From positions 1-13,059 of the forward strand of contig JALHLM010000122.1 in the NCBI GenBank assembly GCA_022844585.1: a stretch of DNA of 13,059 bases, written 5' to 3'. A program made the translations under genes and the position numbers. The DNA is from Pirellulales bacterium (GTDB lineage Bacteria > Planctomycetota > Planctomycetia > Pirellulales > JALHLM01). The notes beneath the pieces were generated by a model. It searched no databases. It saw only the letters and a list, made by a program, of their open reading frames with translations, and had not been told where the DNA came from. The number at the start of each line of letters is the position of its first letter. Positions within the stretch are counted from its first letter, which is position 1. This document shows positions 7,052 through 13,059 of the stretch, in pieces.

Positions 7052-8161
7052 ATGTCCGCCCGGCACAGTTCTCGCCGCGATTTTCTCCGCGGTAAGGCGG
7101 CGCGCGACGTCGTGACCGACTGGCTGGACGCCGTGCCGTCGACATTGGACGTCGCGCCGGTCGACACCGCGGGGCGCTATCTCATTTCGCTCAAGCGTCG
7201 CGCGATGGCCTGTGATTTCGTGGTGTTGCTCAATGCGGGGCAACACGATGCCGGGCCAACGCTCGCGGTGCAGGCGCTCGACTTGATCGAAGGACTCGAG
7301 GCGCAGCTCACCATTTATAGCGATACGAGCGAAGTGCTGGAGATCAATCGCGCGGCGGCCGAACGCCCGGTGGTCGTCGAAGAGCGGCTGTTCGAGCTGC
7401 TGCAGCAGGCCGTCGCGTTGCATCGCGATACCCAAGGCGCGTACGACATCACCGCCGGTCCGCTCAGCAAGGCCTGGGGGTTTTTTCGCCGCCAAGGGGA
7501 AGTGCCGGATGAAGCGGCGCTGGCCGAGGCGCTCGCCAAAGTCGGTAGCGAGAAATTGTTGCTGGACGCGGAACGCCAGACCATCGCCTTCGCGCAACCG
7601 GGCGTGGAATTGAACCTCGGCGCGATCGGCAAAGGCTACGCGCTCGATCGCTGCGCCGAGTTGTTGCTCGCTGGTGGCGTGGCGAACTTTTTGATTCATG
7701 GCGGCCAGAGCAGCATCATCGCGCGCGGCGCACGCGCGACCGGTCGTCCGGACGAGCAGGGTTGGTCGATCAGCATCGGCGATCCGCTCCGCCCGGGCAA
7801 ATCCCTGTTGGAGTTCCCCGTCGTGGATCGCGCCGTCGGCACGTCGGGCACGCAGTTTCAATTCTTTCGCCACGCCGGCGAGCGCTATGGGCATATCATC
7901 GACCCGCGCACCGGCTGGCCAGCCAAGGGTGTGCTCAGCAGCACGGTTCTCGCCCCGACGGCCGCCGAGGCCGACGCCCTCTCGACGGCATTTTTTATTC
8001 TCGGCCCGGACGGCACAGAAGCCTATTGCGCCACGCGTCCGGAAATAGCGGCGTTGTTGGTTTGCCCTGCCGAAAAGCCCGGCGAGCAGATTATTCACCA
8101 GTTCAATTGGCAAGCGGTCGATCCTGACGAAACCGCCGAGCTGCAGAATCTTGGCGAGTAA
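7052..8161 (+). CDS. apbE: ApbE-family FAD:protein FMN transferase
   Basis: The 369-residue protein carries the ApbE signature blocks in order: MACDFVVLL near residue 52 (the family M-G-T-x-F block), GPLSKAWGFF, the flavin-binding LGAIGKGYALD (K194 to D199), LIHGGQSSI, HIIDPRTGWP (H281 to P285) and DALSTAFF (D308 to A313). ApbE uses FAD and Mg2+ to attach FMN to a Thr/Ser of target flavoproteins such as Nqr/Rnf subunits, usually outside the cytoplasm. The N-terminus holds SRRDFLRG (R8, R9), the core of a twin-arginine signal, but no hydrophobic stretch follows. Export is therefore uncertain and the protein may act in the cytoplasm. The start has no ribosome binding site; the next in-frame ATG (7205) would cut into the conserved fold, so 7052 is kept. 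No candidate target flavoprotein is in view. Confidence 0.92.
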   Translation: MSARHSSRRDFLRGKAARDVVTDWLDAVPSTLDVAPVDTAGRYLISLKRRAMACDFVVLLNAGQHDAGPTLAVQALDLIEGLEAQLTIYSDTSEVLEINRAAAERPVVVEERLFELLQQAVALHRDTQGAYDITAGPLSKAWGFFRRQGEVPDEAALAEALAKVGSEKLLLDAERQTIAFAQPGVELNLGAIGKGYALDRCAELLLAGGVANFLIHGGQSSIIARGARATGRPDEQGWSISIGDPLRPGKSLLEFPVVDRAVGTSGTQFQFFRHAGERYGHIIDPRTGWPAKGVLSSTVLAPTAAEADALSTAFFILGPDGTEAYCATRPEIAALLVCPAEKPGEQIIHQFNWQAVDPDETAELQNLGE

Positions 8162-8400
8162 GCCCTTGCCAGAGGGCCACGATATCGGGGTCTTGAACTG
8201 CTGTGGCGAAAGACGCTACTGCGATTGTCGTGTCATTTCCTGGCCGTCCAGCATCTATGATCGCACGGCGTTGCCCCACCGCGTAAAAGCGCCGTGACCG
8301 TTCGAAATGAATGCTCGCCCGCGCTAGTCGCCGTCGCGCCGGCAGGGTAAATTATGCTGCGATGCCCCCCAAATGTTCGCTGTTCTGGAGTCCGTCCTCC
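8162..8400. other. Intergenic region between apbE and the propeller gene
   Basis: Directly after the apbE stop there is a short hairpin, GCCCT (8162-8166), loop TGCCAG, AGGGC (8173-8177), without a T-run, so at best a weak terminator. Near 8346-8358 an AT-rich patch (GGTAAATTATGCT) in otherwise GC-rich DNA is the likeliest promoter position for the downstream gene; no matching -35 box is clear. The upstream in-frame extension from 8311 to 8400 encodes an arginine-rich peptide in front of the signal peptide and is probably not translated. Confidence 0.4.
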
Positions 8401-9621
8401 ATGTTGCGATTCATGTTCACAGCGTGCTGTTTGCTGATCTTCCTGGTCGTTCCCGCGGGCGCGCAGGATTGGACGCGCTTTCGCGGACCGAACGGCGCTG
8501 GCGTGAGCGAGGCCTCGACGGTTCCCACGACGTGGACGGATGCGGATTTCAATTGGCGTGTGGAACTGAAGGGCGTCGGACATTCGGCGCCGGTGATTTG
8601 GGAAGACCGCATCTTCATCACCAGTGCGGATGAAAACACGGCGCTGCGGCACGTGCTGTGTCTGGCCGTAAGTGACGGCCGCATCATCTGGCAACGCGAT
8701 TTTCCTTCCGAGGTGCATGACAAACACGCGCGAAACAGTTTCGCCAGCAGCACGCCTGCCGTCGACGAGAACCATATTTATCTTTCCTGGTCGACGCCCG
8801 AGCACTACACCTTGCTGGCGCTCGATCACGACGGCCAGGACGTTTGGGAGCGCGATCTGGGTCCGTTCGCTGGTCAACACAGTTCCGGCACGTCGCCGAT
8901 TGTGTATGAAGATATAGTGATTCTCAACAACGAACAGGACGGACCGAGTTTTCTGATCGCCGTCGACGCCGCGACCGGCAGCGATCGCTGGCGCACGCCG
9001 CGCGTCGCAAACATGGTTTCGTATTCCACGCCGTGCGTGTATCAAGGCGCCGATGGCAAGCCGCAACTGATCTTCAACAGCACCGCGCACGGCATCACCG
9101 GGCAAGATCCGCTGACGGGCCGGACGCTATGGGAGCACAACTGCTTTAAGCTCCGCACGTGCAACTCGCCGGTGGTGTTCGGCGATGTCATCCTGGGAAG
9201 TTGCGGCTCAGGGCAAGGCGGCAACTATGTTGTCGGCGTGCGGCCGCCGGCGGATGGTCAACCGGCCGAAGAGGTGTTTCGTCTCGAAGGCAAAGTTCCC
9301 TATGTGCCGACGCCCGTCACGAACGGCGAACTGGCGTTTCTTTGGGAAGACAAGGGCGTCGTAACTTGCATCAACCCGGCCGGCAAGGTGCTGTGGCGCG
9401 ATCGCGTCGACGGCAATTTTTCAGGCTCGCCGATTCGCGTCGGCAACTATCTCTATTGCCTGGCCGAAGACGGTGATTGCTTCGTGCTGCAAGCCGGGCC
9501 GAAGTTTAATCTTGTGGCCCGCAATCCCACCGGCGAAGTCAGCCGCAGCACGCCCGCCGTGGCTGCCGGGATTCTCTATCTCCGCACCGACACGCACCTG
9601 ATCTCGGTGGGCGGCAAGTAA
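8401..9621 (+). CDS. Secreted PQQ-like beta-propeller repeat protein
   Basis: Starting at the ATG at 8401 gives 406 residues and puts a clean signal peptide at the N-terminus: MLRF, hydrophobic FTACCLLIFLVV, then PAGAQ before DWTRFRGPNG. A GGAG lies 12 nt upstream, slightly far. The mature part is a series of PQQ-like/BamB-like propeller blades with repeating SxPV...G..I/V strands and LxALD/TGxxxW turns, for example GHSAPVIWEDRIF, ASSTPAVDENHIY, GTSPIVYEDIVI and DAATGSDRW. Proteins opening with W-x-x-F-R-G-P-N-G are abundant in planctomycetes and mostly uncharacterised. Propellers of this type serve as scaffolds (BamB in outer-membrane assembly) or bind a quinone cofactor. No dehydrogenase domain is present, so I assign no reaction. 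It meets the OstA-like gene tail to tail. Confidence 0.88.
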   Translation: MLRFMFTACCLLIFLVVPAGAQDWTRFRGPNGAGVSEASTVPTTWTDADFNWRVELKGVGHSAPVIWEDRIFITSADENTALRHVLCLAVSDGRIIWQRDFPSEVHDKHARNSFASSTPAVDENHIYLSWSTPEHYTLLALDHDGQDVWERDLGPFAGQHSSGTSPIVYEDIVILNNEQDGPSFLIAVDAATGSDRWRTPRVANMVSYSTPCVYQGADGKPQLIFNSTAHGITGQDPLTGRTLWEHNCFKLRTCNSPVVFGDVILGSCGSGQGGNYVVGVRPPADGQPAEEVFRLEGKVPYVPTPVTNGELAFLWEDKGVVTCINPAGKVLWRDRVDGNFSGSPIRVGNYLYCLAEDGDCFVLQAGPKFNLVARNPTGEVSRSTPAVAAGILYLRTDTHLISVGGK

Positions 9622-9646
9622 GCAGATACCGTCGATAACAACGCAA

Positions 9647-12600
9647 CTACTTCTTCTTGTTGCCGCCGATATTGCTGAAATCGAGGTATTGGAAGTCGCC
9701 CACGGTCACGCTTTGATTCGCGCGGGAGTATTGGATCGTGCCGGCGCGGGTTTCTTTCGGCGGGTCGCCGATGCGTTCCACGCGACTGATCACGGCGTCG
9801 GTGTAGCCGTCACCCTTGAGCGTGATCAAATCCTTGGCTTGCGCATAAGTGAGCTTCGACGCCCAGGCGTTGAACTTTTGCGCTTCGATTTGCGTGTCGC
9901 CATTCGTTTCCAATTCCGCCGTCGGTTTGCCTTCTGAATTCTTTGGGCCCTGCCGCACCGTCAGGGCGTCAGTCGTGAGCCAGAAGCTTTCGGGATCTCT
10001 CTGATTGAAGCGGCGCGGATCGAGCTTGGCCCGCATGTCGGCCACGGGGCCGTAGACCGCCTGGACCCTGTGGTGAAAAGTCATCTCCTTGGTTTTCATG
10101 TTGCCGGTGATGGCCTCGTCGAATTCCACGCCGAGGAAATTGAGCTTCTCCGGCTTGTCTCCCGGCGCGGCGGCCGACGGAGGTGGTTGTGCGATCGGAT
10201 TCTCCATCAACGGATTCTGCGAGCCGAATTGCACGCTTTGCAGCGAACCGTGGCCGTGTGCCAAGAGATCGCCTGATTCCTGATCGATTCCCAAGTCACG
10301 GGCGCGCAATTCGCGATACGCGACGAGCTGCCCCAGTTCATAAAGATACTGATAGAGATGCACGTCGCCGGTGCAATCGATCCGCGCTAGCTTCGTCGGC
10401 GCTTCGTGCGACGCGCCCGGCGATTTGTCCGCCATGCCGCGTTGGAAGTTGATCGGCTCCTGCATCGTCACCTTCAATTCGTTGGCCTTCAGCACCTGCT
10501 GTTCTTGCCGCGCTTCGGCCTGATGGAAGCGTGCGATGAGGCCGTCGAACTCCATGCCCGACTGCCAGGTGACTTGCAGCGGCTTCGGTTCCGGCAGCGG
10601 ATTTCCGTCCAGATCGCGGTCGATGAAGATGTCCATCTTGCCCGCGCCCGGCGCCAACAGCAGGTTCGCCGTCTGGTCGAGCTCGATCCGCGGCGCATCG
10701 AGCGCCATGCCCCGGGCTTCGACATGCGCGGGCCGTCCGGTGATCGTAACCAATGATTGCTGCGGCGCCTGCTGCGTGAGGTGCACGCGGTCGCCGGTCA
10801 AGCGCATCGGCTTGTCGTCCGGACTGGCGGTTTGAATCTCGTTCAGCTCGACGTTCTGATCGATGACCAACTCCGCCAGCCGCGCCTGGGGTTCGTCGAG
10901 AATCAACTTGATGCGCAGGTTCTTGCCGCGCACGTCGAACCGCTGCGCGGGCGGTGCATCGGCTGGTTGTTGCGCCAATAGATTGGGCGCTGCGTTCAGC
11001 GGCGTTGCGCTGGCGATCGGCGCCGTCGATACGGCACTCACACCGCCACCTTGCGCCGCTTGCAAATACACACTGGGCTGAATGACCGACGTCGTGATGG
11101 AAGTCGGAACGAAGTTCGCTGGCGCGATGGGCGCGGGCTGTTCGAAGTACGTCTCCAGACGATCGACCTGCCCTTCAATCTGCGTCGAGTTGAACTTCAC
11201 ATCACCCGTGGCCAATAACCGATTCGGCGTGGGCTTCGACTTCGTGCCGTCCGGCAATTGAACGCCGGGAGTCAGCCAGGCGTGGATTTCATTCGCCGCC
11301 AGGTCGCCGCGCGCGAACGATTTCACATACGCGCGACCCGTGACCGAGAGGACCTGCATTCCTTCGTGCGGGCGCAGCCGCGCTTCGTGCGACCAACGGG
11401 CTTCGATGGGATCGTCCGGCTGATCCGGCAACGTGCCGCGCATCCAGCCGGGGCCGATCGCCAGAAAGCTGCCTATCTCGCCCTTGGTCGCGCCGGGGGC
11501 GAAATGCAACTCTCGGGCTTGAATCTCATTTGCAGCTTGCGAGACGCGCACTTGCTCCCCTTGTCGCCGCGCCTGAAGCATCCCGCTGCGCGTGCGCAGA
11601 TCGTAGGCCAGGTACTCGCCGCGAGCCTCGATCTTGCTTGACGGCGCGCGGGCGATGACCGGGTTGCCAAACGCCTCGATCCAGGCCGGTTCCAGTTTGG
11701 GCAACTTGCCGGGCGAGGTGGAATTCGCCGCCGGCGCCTGGGCATCTTTCGGCGAGAAGTGGACCGCTAGGGTTTCGCACAACAATTGATCGCTCGGCGC
11801 GTCGGCCACCAGTCGCAGCACATCGACGTGATCGGTGAACGTCGCCACGCGGCGCTCCACATCGAACACAAACGGCCCGCGACTTGTAATCTCGACCGGC
11901 GGTTCCGGTCCTTTGGGCGTCTCCGGCGTTGCGGAAGGCTCGGCCGCTTTGTCTTCCTGCTTCACATCGTCCAGTGCCAGATGCAATTTCACGTCGTGCA
12001 TCAGTTTGAAACTGTTGATGCCGCCGACGTTGGGCCCGTGCGAACCGCCGCCATTCGCGCGGTCCGGCAACAGTTCGATCCGCATTAGGCGGCCGGAACC
12101 ATTCGAGCGCCCGAGGCGAAACGCGACCGGAGCCTCGGTGAAAATCTGATTGCCGGCTAGTTGCACGTCGCGCGTGCGCACGAGCAGATCGTCTTCCGGA
12201 CCGGGATCTTTCTGCCGGCTATGGATCGTGATCTCGCCGGTCAGGTCGCCGCCGATCAACTTGCCGACCCGGGCCATGCGGATGTTGAATTCCTCGAACT
12301 GCAACACGGCGCCTTCCGGCGCGCGCATCAATACCGCGCGGCGAGCTTTGGCTTCGTTATCGAGTTGCTCGTGATCGTCTGGCAGCAAGACGACGGTGCA
12401 GGGACGGATTTCCACGCGCCCCTCGCCCAGCGTCTTGTAGTCCTTGAGGATCAACATCCCTTGACTGGTTTCCAGCACCTTGGCGTTGTCGAGTTCCCAA
12501 TCGCCCGGCTTAAAAAAGACTTCCAGCCTGCGATGCTGCTCTTCGACGGCGTTCTGAATCCGCCCCGGCCCGTGCTGTTCGGTCACGCGCACGGCGCGTC

Positions 12601-12766
12601 TTGGCGGTTCGATGAGCGGCACCGCGGTCAAGCGGAACGCGACAAACGCCACGAGCACAATGCTGAACGCCAATCCCGCATGCTTCGCGCGCGACAGCCG
12701 CGGATAACGCTCAGGCGTCCAAGCGTCCCAGCGAGCACGGGCGGCTTTTAGCGAATAGGCGGACAT
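9647..12766 (-). CDS. Large OstA/LptA-LptC-like LPS-export protein, inner-membrane anchored
   Basis: From the ATG at 12766 the protein has 1039 residues; a TTG at 12775 would add three (MFH). Neither start has a clear ribosome binding site. Residues about 30-49 are one transmembrane helix (SIVLVAFVAF) after a basic cytoplasmic tail, as in LptC. The rest is beta-rich and resembles OstA/LptA in stretches: GPFVFDVERRVATFTDHVDV (around 295-320), GKNLRIKLILDEPQARLAEL with HVEARGMALDAPRIELDQ (around 605-695), and NGDTQIEAQKFNAWASKLTY with LITLKGDGYTDAVI (around 950-985). An Ala/Pro-rich stretch (about 545-605) looks like a linker between two halves. LptA and LptC are each about 190 residues and form the periplasmic bridge that carries LPS to LptD; this chain could hold several such jellyroll units. 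kdsC lies upstream on the same strand, as kdsC-lptC-lptA do elsewhere. The family assignment is by pattern, not alignment. Confidence 0.75.
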   Translation of the reverse strand: MSAYSLKAARARWDAWTPERYPRLSRAKHAGLAFSIVLVAFVAFRLTAVPLIEPPRRAVRVTEQHGPGRIQNAVEEQHRRLEVFFKPGDWELDNAKVLETSQGMLILKDYKTLGEGRVEIRPCTVVLLPDDHEQLDNEAKARRAVLMRAPEGAVLQFEEFNIRMARVGKLIGGDLTGEITIHSRQKDPGPEDDLLVRTRDVQLAGNQIFTEAPVAFRLGRSNGSGRLMRIELLPDRANGGGSHGPNVGGINSFKLMHDVKLHLALDDVKQEDKAAEPSATPETPKGPEPPVEITSRGPFVFDVERRVATFTDHVDVLRLVADAPSDQLLCETLAVHFSPKDAQAPAANSTSPGKLPKLEPAWIEAFGNPVIARAPSSKIEARGEYLAYDLRTRSGMLQARRQGEQVRVSQAANEIQARELHFAPGATKGEIGSFLAIGPGWMRGTLPDQPDDPIEARWSHEARLRPHEGMQVLSVTGRAYVKSFARGDLAANEIHAWLTPGVQLPDGTKSKPTPNRLLATGDVKFNSTQIEGQVDRLETYFEQPAPIAPANFVPTSITTSVIQPSVYLQAAQGGGVSAVSTAPIASATPLNAAPNLLAQQPADAPPAQRFDVRGKNLRIKLILDEPQARLAELVIDQNVELNEIQTASPDDKPMRLTGDRVHLTQQAPQQSLVTITGRPAHVEARGMALDAPRIELDQTANLLLAPGAGKMDIFIDRDLDGNPLPEPKPLQVTWQSGMEFDGLIARFHQAEARQEQQVLKANELKVTMQEPINFQRGMADKSPGASHEAPTKLARIDCTGDVHLYQYLYELGQLVAYRELRARDLGIDQESGDLLAHGHGSLQSVQFGSQNPLMENPIAQPPPSAAAPGDKPEKLNFLGVEFDEAITGNMKTKEMTFHHRVQAVYGPVADMRAKLDPRRFNQRDPESFWLTTDALTVRQGPKNSEGKPTAELETNGDTQIEAQKFNAWASKLTYAQAKDLITLKGDGYTDAVISRVERIGDPPKETRAGTIQYSRANQSVTVGDFQYLDFSNIGGNKKK

Positions 12767-12807
12767 GTGGAACAATTGTGCTATTGGATGGACGGAGGAC
12801 TAATTGG

Positions 12808-12942
12808 AATGACGAAGTTCTAAATCTGAATGTCGAATCAAATTCGAATGACTGAATGACGAAAGTTCCGCTGCCAGACATCTGTCCTTCGAGCTTCGAC
12901 ATTTGGACTTGATTCGACATTCAGATTTAGAACTTCGTCATT
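12808..12942. repeat. Perfect 34-bp inverted repeat overlapping the kdsC stop, 135 bp overall
   Basis: Arms 12808-12841 and 12909-12942 are exact reverse complements over 34 bp (starting AATGACGAAGTTCTAAATC), around a 67-nt spacer; similarity continues imperfectly for about 11 bp further inward. The spacer holds degenerate GAATGAC and ATGTCGAA units related to the arms. The right arm supplies the last two bases of the kdsC TAA (12941-12943), giving TAATGA. The element fills most of the gap between kdsC and the OstA-like gene. It is more AT-rich than its surroundings, which suggests an inserted repeat. Confidence 0.85.
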
Positions 12943-13059
12943 ACTCATACTTCCTCACCAATTCTTCCCAGCGGCGTTGCGATTTCAGAATCATCTCGAC
13001 GGTCTCGCGGACCGCGCCTTCGCCCCCTTTGGCACTGGTCACGTAGTCGGCCGCCTGGC
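12941..13059 (-). CDS. kdsC: 3-deoxy-D-manno-octulosonate 8-phosphate phosphatase, C-terminal fragment
   Basis: Only the last 38 codons and the stop are inside the window; the gene enters from the right edge. The peptide QAADYVTSAKGGEGAVRETV followed by EMILKSQRRWEELVRKYE matches the usual end of KdsC, where an A-A-D-Y-V-T segment and a G-G-x-G-A-V-R-E turn precede the final helix. KdsC is a HAD-superfamily phosphatase that releases Kdo from Kdo-8-phosphate in the cytoplasm, the step before Kdo is activated for LPS core assembly. The catalytic aspartates lie outside the window. The OstA-like gene follows 174 bp downstream on the same strand, which fits a kdsC-lpt operon carrying a repeat between its genes. 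Confidence 0.82.
   Translation of the reverse strand, partial: QAADYVTSAKGGEGAVRETVEMILKSQRRWEELVRKYE

Noticed and set aside
7022..8113. 363-codon minus-strand open frame
   Set aside because: It is fully antisense to apbE, which has every family motif on the plus strand.
8233..9105. 290-codon minus-strand open frame
   Set aside because: It is antisense to the propeller gene, arginine-rich, with no domain.
9622..9660. Possible bidirectional terminator between the convergent genes
   Set aside because: Only a 5-bp GCAAC/GTTGC stem inside the end of the OstA-like gene was seen, too weak to call.
12711..12920. Small minus-strand open frame across the 34-bp inverted repeat
   Set aside because: It translates the degenerate repeat element itself (FRFRTSSF-type peptide) and overlaps the OstA-like gene start out of frame.

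Overview
The window looks like a chromosomal segment of a planctomycete (Planctomycetota, Pirellulales-like). The call is inferred from gene style: a secreted PQQ-like propeller protein opening with DWTRFRGPNG, a surface protein built of QTGG/LSGG repeats, a TPR protein with a NLAWLLATHP tail domain, and intergenic spaces full of short palindromic sequences. The DNA is GC-rich throughout. The lipopolysaccharide genes (kdsC and an OstA/LptA-like gene) and the phospholipid-repair gene point to a diderm cell with a Kdo-containing outer membrane. No rRNA, tRNA, transposase, integrase or CRISPR array was seen.

Layout. At 1-1296 (minus) is the 5' part of a secreted repeat-rich surface protein, broken by a one-base frameshift near 750 and cut by the window edge. 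A divergent promoter region separates it from a secreted TPR protein (1563-2987, plus). After a gap holding two palindromic elements comes a large LplT-PlsC-acyl-ACP synthetase fusion (3285-6800, plus). A nested inverted repeat and a fourfold octamer repeat then precede an ApbE-type FMN transferase (7052-8161, plus). A secreted PQQ-like beta-propeller protein follows (8401-9621, plus). It meets tail to tail, with 25 bp between them, a very long OstA/LptA/LptC-like protein (9647-12766, minus). The tail of kdsC lies upstream of that gene on the same strand at the window edge (12941-13059, minus).

How the genes fit together. Three are envelope-lipid genes: kdsC makes Kdo, the OstA-like protein sits where lptC/lptA normally follow kdsC, and the LplT-Aas fusion would bring lysophospholipids in and re-acylate them. 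The TPR, propeller and repeat proteins carry signal peptides and act outside the cytoplasm, with unknown partners. ApbE would attach FMN to a target flavoprotein not present here.

The most unusual signals are non-coding. Three inverted repeats of unrelated sequence but similar total size (129, 141 and 135 bp) each lie within about 35 bp after a stop codon. One of them could fold into a four-way junction. Another, with perfect 34-bp arms, overlaps the kdsC stop codon inside a probable kdsC-ostA operon.
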